Part shown: one piece after another, positions 1-9,768 of the stretch | How the letters are laid out: every line of letters starts with the position of its first letter | Numbering within the stretch: position 1 is the stretch's first letter | Program-made: the position numbers and the translations under genes | Assembly: GCA_008973525.1 (NCBI GenBank) | Contig: WACJ01000105.1 | Location: 992,001-1,056,000 of the forward strand | Reading direction: 5' to 3' | From: Stenopsyche tienmushanensis | Taxonomy: Eukaryota; Arthropoda; Insecta; Trichoptera; Stenopsychidae | DNA length: 64,000 bases | The notes under the pieces: model-generated | What the model was told of the DNA's origin: nothing | Database searches by the model: none | The model's input: only the letters and a program-made list of their open reading frames with translations

Positions 1-87
1 TCAGCATGTTGCTATATTTTTCAGAGATATTTATTAGCGTCTATAAGTTGATTTTATGTTTTTTTCCCATTTGTTACGGCAAAAACG

Positions 88-240
88 ATTGAGCTATATT
101 TGTGCAATATATAATAAAATGATCTGGTGGTTGTTTTATGTCACATATATACACAGTAGTGTACATGGAAATTATATCTTTCTCTTTCTGATCAACCACC
201 GCTCGGAGTTTCACTTTTTGTGACGCTCAAGTCAATTTGC
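88..240 (+). repeat. Dispersed repeat, copy 1 (partner near 62.4-62.6 kb)
   Basis: This stretch shares blocks, in the same order and orientation, with positions 62385-62620. Both have the words AATATATAATAAAAT, then CTTTC..GATCAAC, then CGGAGTTTCACTTTTTGTGACG (TGGAGTTCCATTTTTTGTGACG in the other copy), then CAAG(T/C)CAATTTG. Spacing differs by insertions between the blocks. No coding motif or terminal repeat is visible, so the class is unknown. It could be a transposon remnant or an old segmental duplication. Confidence 0.5.
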
Positions 241-1535
241 CCTACCGCATCTATTCAAGTTTCAGAGGAAAAAATATCAAACGACGCAGAATATCATGCG
301 AAATTGGCTGTGTATCCGACTTAAAATATTCTAGCTTATAATATTACCAACGAATACGAAGATTTCATGTATGAAAGACATTTTTGCTTCGTTTTTACAA
401 CGTCGCCTTATTTCTCGCAGAGCCATCACGTTATAATAATCTGAAAAAACGCTCAGATGAAATTAATGCCAAAAAAAAGTAATACGATACAGACACGATT
501 TGATGGCGTTCCATAAACATTGGGGGTCAGTGGGTTTTCTTCAATATCATCATTTTTCGATGAGACTAATCTCCGAATAATAGCAATACACCACGGTATA
601 ATAAAGTGTGCCAAAGTGCGCGACGCAATCATCATATTTCAGACACTTGTTCAATGAAGAACGACATATTTACTTTGGGTCGTCTTTACGACGCCAGTTT
701 TTTATCGTCTGGCACTACTTTATGTCCGTCCGGCGGAGCAAACTAATCCCAAATACGCAATACGCCCGTGGATATATTCGTTCGTAGCGCTTACAGCGCT
801 CAAGCAGAAACATAATGAAAAACTCTCGCCAAAAGAAAAATATCGTCCCGAGATCGTATATATTATTTCTCGAGTGAGAGATATGGATGCTGAAAGTCAA
901 AGGCAATGTAATCCTACAGGAATCAAGGGACGCGAGTGAAAACTGTCCTGAATTATTTAAGAGGGTGCGACTCGAGCGGCACGTACAGGCCGATCCAGAC
1001 AAAATATAAATGAAGCTGGAAGGGTTGGCGATTTAAATCCGAGATTCCAAAATAATAAGAGAATTTGTTATCAAAACATCTCTGTTAAGGGTTCTTTATT
1101 CATTCATATTTTGAATGAATGAACACAAACACGTTAGAATAGCTTCAATGGATTAAAGCATTCATTGTGTGAAATATCTAAACAAATTTCGACTGTAAAA
1201 ACGGTTTAAATGTGGATAAAAATCATTTCATGCGAGCATACTTTTATACTCGTCTTCCCGCGGCCAAGACGATTGGTCGGATCCAAAGACGTAACTGGAA
1301 GCTATTTGAAGATTTACTCACAATTAAGACTCCAACTTAAACCTATTCTAAACTGGCGACCGAGCTGAATTGAATGCTTGCGAGGAAATGAGGAATTCGA
1401 CGCCATGTATTCTAAATACGGCCTCACGCGGGTTCGTTCGCCATCGGATCGTAGAAGGTCTGAATGAATGAACTTCTGTGTCTTGTGATTATCGCCGAAT
1501 ATCGAAAGCGTAAATAAATGGTATACCAGAGAATA
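241..1535. other. Unassigned sequence
   Basis: No supported gene. A 95-codon minus-strand open frame (715-1002) has no motif, no splice context and no coding-like codon pattern that I can see. Around 1250-1290 there is a short block with CTTCCCGCGGCCAAG that recurs near 2595-2610 (CTCCCGCGGCCAAGG), which suggests a minor dispersed repeat. Confidence 0.4.
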
Positions 1536-1536
1536 A

Positions 1537-1577
1537 AATCTTATATATATATATTTTATATATATATAAGATTTTTT
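1537..1577. repeat. AT-rich palindrome
   Basis: AAAATCTTATATATATATA is followed almost immediately by its reverse complement, giving a near-perfect hairpin of about 19-bp arms. A similar arrangement of (AT)n next to AAGATTT or AGATCTTAT recurs at 7436-7475 and 57750-57780. This is a simple-sequence palindrome rather than a gene signal. Confidence 0.7.
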
Positions 1578-1588
1578 GTATATAAATA

Positions 1589-1762
1589 CGAGGGTGATTC
1601 AAATATAACCCGGAATTTTGTTGTAAAAAAATTATTAGTGATATTTAAAAATATAAATAGAGTAGCTCATTTTTTTACATAGTTCTCTTCATTAGAAATA
1701 AATTTATTCCATCGGATAGGAAGCTTCTTGATCACGTCACCGAAGAAAGAAGGCGAGAAGTT
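1589..1762 (-). mobile_element. Mariner-type transposon 3' end with transposase C-terminus (relic)
   Basis: On the minus strand the frame 1762-1667 reads FFGDVIKKLPIRWNKF..NEENYVKK and then a stop. This matches the C-terminus of mariner-family transposases, where a (D/G)GI.KLP.RW.KC stretch precedes a final GDYVEK-like end. Past the stop lies an element end beginning GAGGGTGATTCAAATATAACC on the plus strand, next to TA. The upstream part of the transposase is absent or unrecognisable, so this is a truncated dead copy. The family call comes from the motif and terminus style; the subfamily is not determined. Confidence 0.6.
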
Positions 1763-2044
1763 GCATTCTCTGTTGCGCAACGCGTAATTATTCGTTTTAT
1801 CATAAGCGAAGACGTGAAATCAAGTGAAAATTTGAGAACTTTTTAAACAAGCAAAACGATCAAAATTTTATTTACGTTTCAATTGAGGTTGGTTTAATCG
1901 ATAGTAAAGAATCGTAAAGACTATCTAAAATACAGCATATTTTTTTGACGTGATCGAAATTTTACTTATGAACAACTGGTGCGCTGATTTCCGATTTTAT
2001 TATTTCTATTTTGTTACCGTTACAAGGTTATGATGCGTCCATGG

Positions 2045-2330
2045 CAAGTATTAACTTCCGCCCCAAAAGTACCCGATCTAACGCATAGATGACGGTTACT
2101 GCTGTAAAAAAATACTATGATAGAAAGTGTCTAGACGCTACGTTGCTTCCGTGATCGTACAGATCATAGAAAATGCAGCAAAAAGCCCTGAAAGAGGGCC
2201 ACAAGGTTTGTATGTCCACTCGGTCCGCTTTTCGGACCGCTGATATGACGAACGAGCGCCTCGCGATCGGTTGCCATGCCTGAACATGTCTATAGAAGAA
2301 GACTGTGTGTTATTGGACAACTTATCAGTT
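2045..2330 (-). mobile_element. hAT-like MITE family A relic (reverse orientation)
   Basis: The segment has the core of a family present in at least nine places here, with the palindrome-like block GGTCCGCTTTTCGGACC followed by GCTGATATGACGAACG. Flanking conserved blocks are CCAAAAGTACCCGATCTAACG, GTGTCTAGACGCTACGTTGC and CTTCCGTGATCGTACAGATCATAG. The complete copies at 43582-44301 and 48702-49271 have CAGGG..GTAAC termini and 8-bp target duplications, so the family is hAT-like. This copy lacks both termini. The 74-codon minus-strand frame in it is incidental to the repeat. Confidence 0.75.
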
Positions 2331-3849
2331 TCTACTAAAAAATGTTTTGGATTCCAATGCAACAGACTCCATTTTTAACAAATATTTCATATATTCTGTA
2401 GAGGGTGGAACTTTTTGTGGAACCCGTTTCTAAATATAACATAAATAAATAAATGAATTTACGAATATTGAAAAAAAGAGTAAATATATTTAAATAATCG
2501 ATTGGGAACTCTAGTTGGAACGTTCCAATGGTTAAGCGGCGATGGAAGAAATACTCCAGCTGCGAGACAACTAAGGAGCCGGCGGAAATACACATCTCCC
2601 GCGGCCAAGGCTATCGGTCGACACTCTTCTTTCGCTTTATATTTAATTTAAAAGCACTGCGATGTTATTCAAACAGTCAACAAGTTTGTAAAACAATAAA
2701 CGCTTTAATAATGTTTTAATCTAATCCATCGATCATTCCGAATAGTCTTCAAGCTTAAATTATCAGACAAGTTTGATAGAACACTTGTCAAACACTGAAA
2801 CCTGTGAAATTTTAAAGACCCACCCGAAGGCTTCCAATTCGATCAAGGTCGGTCGTAATAAGATAACGTCGCATAATTTGATTAAAAACGAGTCGCCATA
2901 TTCATACATCGACTTGAACATCCCCGCTACAATTTCGCAATGCTATTAATTAAGGGGTTTATTCAAACGGAGGGGTTGAATGGCATTCTTTGATTGGAAT
3001 TCTTCATAGTTACGACTCCTGGATCCATTAATGCTTGAAGAGATGGAGGTCGTCCGGGACTGTTTTATTACTGAAATATCCTCAGTGTTCCAAGTGGTGC
3101 TGCTGAAAAGCGTCCAGGTATCGTCGGGTATTTGGTCCGCTGAAAGGTCTTCGGGTTGAATATTTAATAAGAACATTAATATAAAACCGCCCTCAGCGAA
3201 TCCGTTAATGTTTCACAGGAATCGATGGGAACGGAGTTTCAGAGACGGCGTTGTTGGAGTTTTGATAGAAATAGATTTTGTGTGCCATCGATTTGGTGTT
3301 ATTGAAAATTTGATTAGGTCTGTGCGTGTGTTTTTGTATTTGAAAACACATTTTTGTCATGTGGGAATTGGAAAACAAAGATATGAAGGAGGTGATTCAC
3401 TCCCTTATCTATTGCTAGACTGAAGTAGCATGGCTTATATTTATCTGCGATAAGCGTGTTTGTGTCTTAAAATTGCACCATATGGATATCATGTGCAATT
3501 CAAAAGTCATTGTGGGCTATATGAGAATAATTTAAAGATAAATTAATATATTGACCACGAAAAAGCATTCGACTCAGTAGTACTAAACATGGAAGGTATA
3601 GAAAAAGTATATAATGACGTGTTGATGGGAAACATCTACATTGAGATTCCATATTTTTTAATTGAAACTTGTATAGGCACAGTGCGGCACGTAACGTCAC
3701 GAAAAATGAAACGCCAAGCCATTGACGCGCATGCGCTGCGGCGCCTCTACTTTTTGTGTCCATTTTGGAATATAAGCGTAAGGCAGGGCAAAGCTCAGGG
3801 ATTTTACAATCACTCCCTCTATCTACTAACACTTGCATAAATATAATTA
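2331..3849. other. Unassigned sequence with weak coding-like frames
   Basis: No recognised gene. Positions 2535-2625 contain GCTGCGAGAC..ACT and CCCGCGGCCAAGG, blocks that also occur singly near 1250, 26490, 42870 and 60385, so a poorly preserved dispersed repeat is likely. The region 2940-3430 is richer in GC than its surroundings and holds the minus-strand frame listed separately. Open frames on both strands at 3500-3856 overlap one another and show no motif. Confidence 0.35.
2946..3176 (-). CDS. Possible coding fragment, product unknown
   Basis: A 76-codon minus-strand frame, rich in Ser, Thr, Asp and Glu in its middle and basic near its end, runs to a TAA at 2946. The frame remains open a further ten codons upstream of the first ATG. 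Codon choice is more balanced than expected for random AT-rich DNA, which is the only support. No domain, signal peptide or membrane segment is seen, and neither a convincing splice acceptor nor a polyadenylation signal was found. It may be a terminal exon, part of a decayed element, or chance. Confidence 0.2.
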   Translation of the reverse strand: MFLLNIQPEDLSADQIPDDTWTLFSSTTWNTEDISVIKQSRTTSISSSINGSRSRNYEEFQSKNAIQPLRLNKPLN

Positions 3850-3969
3850 CACTCAAACCTCTTTTTGTGCGATTTCGAAGTTATGCGAGTTTGTTTTAAT
3901 GCATTTTTTTTTCCAATTTTACTTACCAGAAGTAGTAATATATATGGAGCAGAAAGCTCTTGATTTGAA

Positions 3970-4096
3970 TGTTCTTTTAATGCACCAGATCACCTGCATT
4001 TAGAACATAATATTGTGAAGGTATTGTTTCTTCCATTAAATACAACAAGCATCATTAAGCCATTGGATCGAGAGATAATTGCTATGACCACACATT
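3970..4096 (+). pseudogene. Tigger-type DDE transposase fragment
   Basis: One frame reads NAPDHLHLEHNIVKVLFLPL directly followed by NTTSIIKPLDREIIAM. It matches the conserved DNAPGHP...VFLPPNTTSLIQPLDQGVI segment around the second catalytic Asp of Tigger/jerky-like DDE transposases; the expected Asp before NAP is not in frame. The reading frame stops where the nested MITE begins at 4101. A short open stretch resumes around 4340-4410 (acidic, DND..DL), possibly the C-terminal tail. No function can remain. Confidence 0.75.
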
Positions 4097-4100
4097 TTAG

Positions 4101-4338
4101 CCCTTTGAGCAGTTCAGTCGCGTATTTGCGATCGAATTCCAGTGACTTATAAAGAGTATTCTTACACGTTGAGCTCGGAGACAGACAGAGACGGAGAGTG
4201 TCTTGCGTACATCGTACGATTGTATAGATTAATAACCCAAATTTGTTGACTAATAATAACCCAAATTAATCGTTTTCAAGTGTTTATGTTTACTTTTAGA
4301 AATAAACAAATATAGTGTGCTATCGACAGTGTTTATTT
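4101..4338 (+). mobile_element. piggyBac-like MITE family 1, nested, 3'-truncated
   Basis: It starts CCCTTTGAGCAG after TTAG (a mutated TTAA) and carries the family blocks GAATTCCAGTGA, GTGTCTTGCGTACATCGTACG, TTTCAAGTGTTTATG (family form ATTTCAAGTGTATTG) and GTGTGCTATCGACAGTGTTTA. The usual right half, with GGTCCTGACAGATAAGTGG and the CTCAAAGGG-TTAA end, is missing. It lies within the Tigger transposase remnant, so it inserted after that element was in place. Confidence 0.7.
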
Positions 4339-4410
4339 ATAGTGACAATGATATCATCGATTTGACTCTGAATACTGACAAAGAACTAGAAAACGATGAT
4401 AAGATTATTA

Positions 4411-4473
4411 CCTTCTCTACTTTCTCGAATTATATTTACTCACAGTAAATATAATTCGAGAAAGTAGAGAAGG
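4411..4473. repeat. Perfect 30-bp foldback with 3-nt loop
   Basis: Positions 4411-4440 (CCTTCTCTACTTTCTCGAAT...) and 4444-4473 are exact reverse complements over 30 bp, separated by CAC. It sits inside the decayed Tigger. A perfect long hairpin in otherwise mutated sequence implies a recent origin, for example template switching at a replication fork. Confidence 0.9.
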
Positions 4474-4939
4474 AAGAAGGACATTGCAGTAAACTGGAAA
4501 ATCATTTTATTCTTAATGATACGAATTCTGAACGAGTCTTCAAGTTTCAAAGTGGGTTCAAAAATCATATTTCTGGGTATGAGGAACTGCATAAACAATT
4601 AGTCATCGAAACAAGAAAATCCGAATAAATTTTGATCACTGTTGTTTCCTGGTTTTTTGTTAACTTTTTTTGTGCGATTTTGCGTATATTTTATATAGCT
4701 GTTTCGAAGTTATGCGGTTTTTAACTTTTCGCTTACGGTGCTAAAAAAAACATTCGCGCACTACTATGATATGTATTTGGTACACCATATGAAATTCTGA
4801 AAAATTCTGAGCCCCGCATCTATTATTTATTATTTTAAATCGATATTCTCATTATTAGAGTTATATGTAAGTCATAGCTTTTTTTGTGCGATTTTCTGCG
4901 GATCGCTTCTACCGCACAAAATAAGGTTTAAGTGTATTT

Positions 4940-6435
4940 TACAAAATGCTGGTTCAATAATAATTACGCTTATAACAATATTTTCATTGTATTCTTTGAA
5001 CTCACGGTATGGGGGTCGGATTCAATAAAGGCACACGCGGAGAACAATGAGGCCAATCATCAAGGTCGTCTCGGGTTAAAAGCGGTTTTTCCCCCGTTTA
5101 ATATTCGTTAAAAGGAGTAATAACGACGCTATGTCGTATGTTTAAATTATTCATACCGATAAATACGCTCACGAAGCGATTCCGGGGCACGAAACGTCCG
5201 ATTTTGGCCAGAAATATTGTATTCTGCGAGGAAAGTGTTCGTTAATAAATAACGTCTTAATCAAGTCAACACGCATCATGATTTATAGAGCAAGAAAAAC
5301 AAATCAGCCAAGAGGAGATCTCGCCCGATGGAAAAAGTGTTCATATTTGCGTATCGGCGGGGGATAAATTGGTCCACTTTTATGACCGTGGAAAGCGCTC
5401 TGTAAGCCCGCAATGGGGTTCGTTTTTATGTATTCGAATGGCAGATTGTTTAATGCTCGTTTTTCGGCACATGTATATGGAAAAAATAATAATAGAAAAC
5501 ATCATGTGTGTTTTCTCTGTCCCTGCAGAGCATAAACAAATTCTTAGACTCTCTCGGCGACGCAATAAAAATATTTCAGCTGAAAAACGTATCCGTGGAA
5601 AATGTCGCTGGTGTGAGAGGCGAGCACTTCACCGGTTGATTTGCATCCTATTAAAATTTAAATGTGGCATTGGACGCATGTAGATCCAAACTATAATCAT
5701 ATACCGCTGGGATATAAGCGGGATAAGTGCTTTGTAATATTTCTCGAAGAATTCCAAGAAAATGGTCCCATATTGTAAAACGTATCATGCATTATATACG
5801 CGTCTGTGGATAATAAATAGCTCTCCATTGTAATAAATTTATGATTGAAATATTGCAGACTTCCACAATCCATAGTATTTGTCATGGATGTCCAAATGTA
5901 TGAATGGAGATGATGGATATTAGCGTTTGAAATATATAATAAAATAAATTAGCAATACCAAGTGTAGTTAGGGGATCAGACTATAATTGGGGATAACAGA
6001 TTATTCAGTATTTTAGAATACTTTATCCGAGACAAAACCACAAATATTGTATTAAAAATAATCATGTTTGTTTAAGGCGTTGTGGAGTTGGGCATGGCTT
6101 ATAGTTTATGTAAATATATCTGATATCAAATGGGCAAACATATTGTCGAAAAAAGAATAAGCGTGGGTACAAATTGGATGATCTCACCATATAAACGGGG
6201 TGGTATATGGTCGTTAAAGGGCGTAGGTTGAACTGTGGTTGTACTCGCGTAACAACTGTTATGGATTTTATTGATCAATATACGATTGAAATATATTATA
6301 TATTGCAAATTTGCTTATTTTATTTTGCTCATTTATCTAATGATGAAGTCTGAGGGTCGGTCGTTCCAACTGAAGCTTACAAGTCACGCGCACGCCATTA
6401 TATTGTATAAGATCTTTTATGCCCGAGTCTATAGA
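4940..6435. other. Unassigned sequence
   Basis: No supported gene or element. A 104-codon plus-strand frame (5369-5683) ends in a run of Arg and Cys residues but shows no recognisable domain, and it overlaps a minus-strand frame of similar quality. AATATATAATAAAATAA near 5930 resembles a block in the repeats at 88 and 62385. Confidence 0.4.
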
Positions 6436-6439
6436 TATA

Positions 6440-6720
6440 TAAAAATTTGTTTGTTTGTTTGCAGACTATACATTCCTATACCATTCATTCAATTGCGATG
6501 TGAAATTTGGTGAGTTATTGGGCGTGTATCCGAGAAGGTTTTTAAATTAGTTTAATAATATAAAAATGAATACGACTAAGCTTTGAGGAGTTGTTGTGGT
6601 GCACCTCTGTGAATGCAATTTGTTTTGCGAGACATTTAGCGGATGCACCATGTTGGCGCATATCGGTCTGGTGAGACATGAAGTGGGGCTGCGGGAACAT
6701 AAGCATATAAGTGTTTGATT
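6440..6720 (+). repeat. Dispersed repeat family E, copy 1
   Basis: It includes TTGTTTGTTTGCAG, CATTCATTCAATTGCGATG, GGCGTGTATCCGAGAAGG and TTTGTTTTGCGAGACATTTA followed by GCGGATGCACCATGTTGGCG. The same blocks occur in reverse at 57285-57375 (TTTGTTTTGCTAGACATTTA on that minus strand), beside the related unit at 57395-57590. The phrase 'TTTGTTTGTTCGTA..ACCGTTCATTCGATTGCGA' links it to the dimers at 7190 and 21370. No coding capacity or termini are recognised; the class is unknown. Confidence 0.65.
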
Positions 6721-6814
6721 GTTTTCATCTGATAATACTGTAGTCTCTTTATTCGTTGTTAATCCTGTTAATTGTCCTGTTAAATCAATACTGCTTAAGT
6801 AATTATTATGTATT

Positions 6815-6960
6815 TAGTTTAGCTTATCTTTTCCTATATATTTGCCATGTATACGGGCTGGAACTCTCAGATTTAAATTTGTTTCCTAGTGTTATGTACT
6901 CCAACCCAAGACTCCCAAACTTCCAGCCAATGAGCGTTAAGCCAATATCCTTTCGATTAA
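6815..6960 (+). repeat. Dispersed repeat shared with 33060-33115 and 33385-33410
   Basis: The blocks AGCTTATCT(T/C)TTCCTATATATTTGC and CCAAACTTCCAG(C/T)CAAT(G/A)AG(C/G) occur here about 85 bp apart and also at about 33070 and 33390, where a piggyBac-like MITE fragment and an open frame separate them. Class unknown. Confidence 0.45.
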
Positions 6961-7189
6961 TAAATTATATATACTTCTAGTTCCAAATGTTATACCTTCA
7001 ATTAATTATTCATATTAAATTTGTCGAGTACATGATAACTCCAAAATTCTAGACTCTATAAATAAATTGTAAATTTATAAGCCCCTACGTTAAGGTAGAA
7101 ATGGAAAATAGTACGTACGGTTCCTAACGAAAACCAAAATGAAAAAATAACAGTTCGAAGCCCTATATCTTTTTATATATAAAAACGAA

Positions 7190-7440
7190 TTCTTGTTTGT
7201 TCGTACGAAATGCGCTGCCATACCGTTCATCGGATTGCGATAAAACTTCGTCCAATTATTGCTAAGGATTCCGCAGGTAATATAGGCATAGGCTAATATA
7301 CGGAAAAAAAATGTTTGTTCGTATTTTATGCGCTGCCATACCGTTCATTCGATTGCAATAAAACTTTACTAATTTATTGTTTGCACTTTCTCAAATAATA
7401 TAGGTACAATATAATTGACTGACATATACAAAAAAAGATC
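7190..7440 (+). repeat. Imperfect tandem dimer, repeat family E
   Basis: Two units of about 120 bp each carry TGTTTGTTCGTA(C/T), ATGCGCTGCCATACCGTTCA and TTCGATTGCAATAAAACTTT or close variants, followed by an 'AATATAGG(C/T)A' block. The same dimer with the same unit order is at 21370-21605. Short A/T tails separate the units. A non-coding transposon part, possibly subterminal repeats of a larger element, is one explanation. Confidence 0.65.
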
Positions 7441-7716
7441 TTATATATATATAATTAGATCTTATATACAAAAATCAATCATATAAATATGAATTACTAC
7501 TTCTGTGGCAGCAATGCGCCGGGTAGCAGCTAGTATTATATAAGAGTATACTTATATACATTAAATCATTTTTTAAACCCGGGTAATTTTTTATGGCTCA
7601 ATTCTAATAAATAGGCATTGGTCAGTTCTGCTCCAAGACGATGCTTGGCAGTAGAGCTTGCATTACCGGTTTATCGGTAAATCGCCCAAAAAGCAACATC
7701 CGTAATTACCGGTAAA

Positions 7717-7890
7717 TTGGAAATGGCCATAATGGATACAGATCCTCGATTAAGTATCGAAGAATTATCGCAGAGGATGCATTATCCGTGGTCGGCAGCA
7801 CAAGAGAACTTAAAACGTGTCGGGAAGACGAATCGAATGGGGATTTGGATGCCGCACGAACTGTCCGACGATAGGAGCGCGATGAAACAC
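7717..7890 (+). pseudogene. Mariner transposase N-terminal fragment (second HTH region)
   Basis: The frame contains MDTDPRLSIEELSQRM, then a helix-turn-helix-like stretch, then GKTNRMGIWMPHELSDD. Mariner transposases have DPRQ(S/T)TRELA...V(S/P)...L...GK.(N/K)(R/K)(L/M)G.WVPHELS at this point, between the DNA-binding domain and the catalytic core. The catalytic part is absent; another mariner element starts 100 bp downstream in the opposite orientation. It is a truncated relic. Confidence 0.7.
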
Positions 7891-7988
7891 GTGCAAAGTT
7901 TTGTTGTCAAGTTCCTTAAGCTAAACTTATGCTTGTATATTCATATTTAAATATAATTTTTACGTATATTTGGATTTGGAAGCATATG

Positions 7989-8777
7989 TTAGGGTGTCCC
8001 ATAAGTTTCTTTCGTTTTCATATTAAGAAAAAAATAAACAATAATTTGTATTACATCGTAATTTATTGAATAATATATGATCCATTCTGTTGTATTACCT
8101 TCCTCCATCTCTCCGGAAGCCTCATAATGCCTTCTTGCCAAAATTTCCCAGGTTTATTGGCAAAATATTGAACAAGGTACATTTTTATATCACTTTTTGA
8201 ATTAAAATTTTTACCACATAAAGAAAGAATGCCTCGTCTGTTCGCTAATTCTGGCCATTTTCTGGCAATTGCATCCTTTAGATTGTCTAGTTGGAAAAAA
8301 TATTTTGTTGGATTGATCGTTTCACCTTGCTGAAATAGCTCTTAATAAACTACCCCCCTTCCAGTCCCACCAAATGCATAGCAAATTTTTTTTTGGATGT
8401 AGGCCAGGTTTAGCTACAGTTAAAGCTTCTGTACCCTTGGGCCAAGACCGTTTACGTTGGATATTCTCATAGAGTATCCAACTTTCATCTCCAGTGATAA
8501 GTCTATTCAAAAAAGGTTGGCTATTATGTTGTTGGAGAAGAAGATCGCTTGTTGAAATACGCTGAAGTTTATTTGAGTCAGTCAGTACATGAGGAAGCCA
8601 CACATCTGAACGATTGATGTAGCCCAATTTTGTCAGATGATTATGGACGGATGTTCGTGGAATTTCTAACTTGTTGTGAAAGCTATTTCGCGAACAGTAT
8701 ATCGCGGGTTTTCTACAACCATGGCTATGATTAGATATGTGTTCTTTTGCGAAAGAAACTTATGGGACAAACTAATA
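7989..8777 (-). mobile_element. Internally deleted mariner element with recognisable inverted ends
   Basis: The left end TTAGGGTGTCCCATAAGTTT (continuing CTTTCG) matches the reverse complement of the right end, CGAAAGAAACTTATGGGACA. Between them the minus strand carries a mariner transposase with an internal gap (see the pseudogene entry). The 0.79-kb length compares with about 1.3 kb for a complete mariner, so roughly 0.5 kb is missing. No exact TA duplication was confirmed at both ends. Confidence 0.8.
8046..8640 (-). pseudogene. Mariner transposase, internally deleted
   Basis: On the minus strand the order is GYINRSDVWLPHVLT (linker before the core), LITGDESWILYENIQRKRSW (first catalytic Asp, GDE motif), then PKKNLLCIWWDWKGG (WWDWKG motif). 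After a frameshift the segment reads LDNLKDAIARKWPELANRRGI and jumps to CGKNFNSKSDIKMYLVQYFA, then KPGKFWQEGIMRLPERWRKV and a short tail. The jump removes the second Asp block (HHDNARPH) and the third (YSPDLAPSDYH), so the copy is catalytically dead. No start is intact. Confidence 0.85.
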
Positions 8778-8779
8778 TC

Positions 8780-9768
8780 ATAGATAACCATTTCCAAAAT
8801 GACGTCCCTGCTTAACATAATGTCCCTGTTAAAGTTATATGATCAATCAAAAATCAAGCTACTGGTAATGTTTTCGAAATTAAAGATTCTCTATGCAAAA
8901 AACAGTGCGTAGTTATAATATTAGGGTATCTTATCAAATTCTTTGATTGAGTCTACCAAATTCCTACACATAGCTCCCGTGATATTGTAAATTGTTCTAA
9001 ATATGAAGAAATATAATAAAAAAAATATCATGTTTTGTCGTGTGCTCGATAAGTTCTTTGCAGAATAGATTTTGCTTTCGTTAACTTTCATAATTTAAAA
9101 AAAGCACCGATTGATGGAGTTCGACACCCATTGGGAACGAATCGACTTTTAGCATCGCCGAGCAAGAAATAAACCGTTTAAACCGCCACGAAGAATTATG
9201 TTATTATATTTTATTGCTGTAAAAGTCCATCGAACACATGTTTGCATGTCAGATATGGTAAGTGCGTTTTAGATGCGGCACATAGAACGTGTTTCTCGGT
9301 GAAATGAGCGGAACTTTGCGGCGCAAAAGTACGCCTTCTTAGCGGAAAAGTCCGCAAAAGGCGAATCCGCAAAAAAATAAATAGTCCAGAGCAATTGTCC
9401 GAGTCGTTTGATCGGCGAGCAGCCTTAAAAATGCGCCGGGTCGTATAGGAATGTAACATTGCAATTGATTGATGTACTTGTATGTGATATGCGCAACATG
9501 TGTATTGATATTTTCAGGCGACCTTGTTTTGTCCGAGGCTTTCGTCCGACGAAAGTGGGACAATATTGCATCTATTTCATGAAAATGGTTCTGAAATTGA
9601 ATTCATGCTGCCAATTATGGCATCCGCAATTAATGAAATTAAGCTCGGCTTATGATATAATACGTACGGATTGGAACATCATGTTGTCCGGCTTCTTCGG
9701 CGCGTTTATGTTGTTCATTTTGATGGTGTATTTGTTAATTTTCGTTGAATATCGTTTAGTTTAGGGAT
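8780..9768. other. Unassigned sequence
   Basis: No supported gene. A 101-codon plus-strand frame (9459-9764) ends in a hydrophobic stretch (GFFGAFMLFILMVYLLIF) that could be a membrane segment, but there is no start context or homologue to support it. Overlapping minus-strand frames at 9211-9563 are Arg-rich and unconvincing. Downstream exons of the minus-strand gene at 10.4 kb could lie here, but none was identified. Confidence 0.35.

Larger units (their letters stand above)
3850..4934 (+). mobile_element. Tigger/pogo-like DNA transposon, decayed, with nested MITE
   Basis: Inverted ends CACTCAAACCTCTTTTTGTG and CGCACAAAATAAGGTTTAAGTG lie next to TA at 3848-3849 and 4935-4936, the expected TA target duplication of the Tc1/mariner superfamily. 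Subterminal blocks TTTTTGTGCGATTT and GAAGTTATGCG recur in both halves. Inside is a broken transposase with a Tigger-type motif, interrupted by a piggyBac-like MITE at 4101 and containing a perfect foldback at 4411-4473. At about 1.1 kb it is well short of a full Tigger. It is the longest of at least five copies here; the others are at 11581, 27186, 30459 and 37712. Confidence 0.8.

Noticed and set aside
4411..4473. Interpreting the hairpin as a rho-independent terminator
   Set aside because: The setting is eukaryotic transposon DNA, there is no adjacent U-tract or upstream gene, and the 30-bp perfect arms are unlike a terminator.
7190..7440. CRISPR-like repeat array
   Set aside because: Only two diverged 120-bp units, no uniform spacers, and the same dimer recurs elsewhere as a dispersed repeat.
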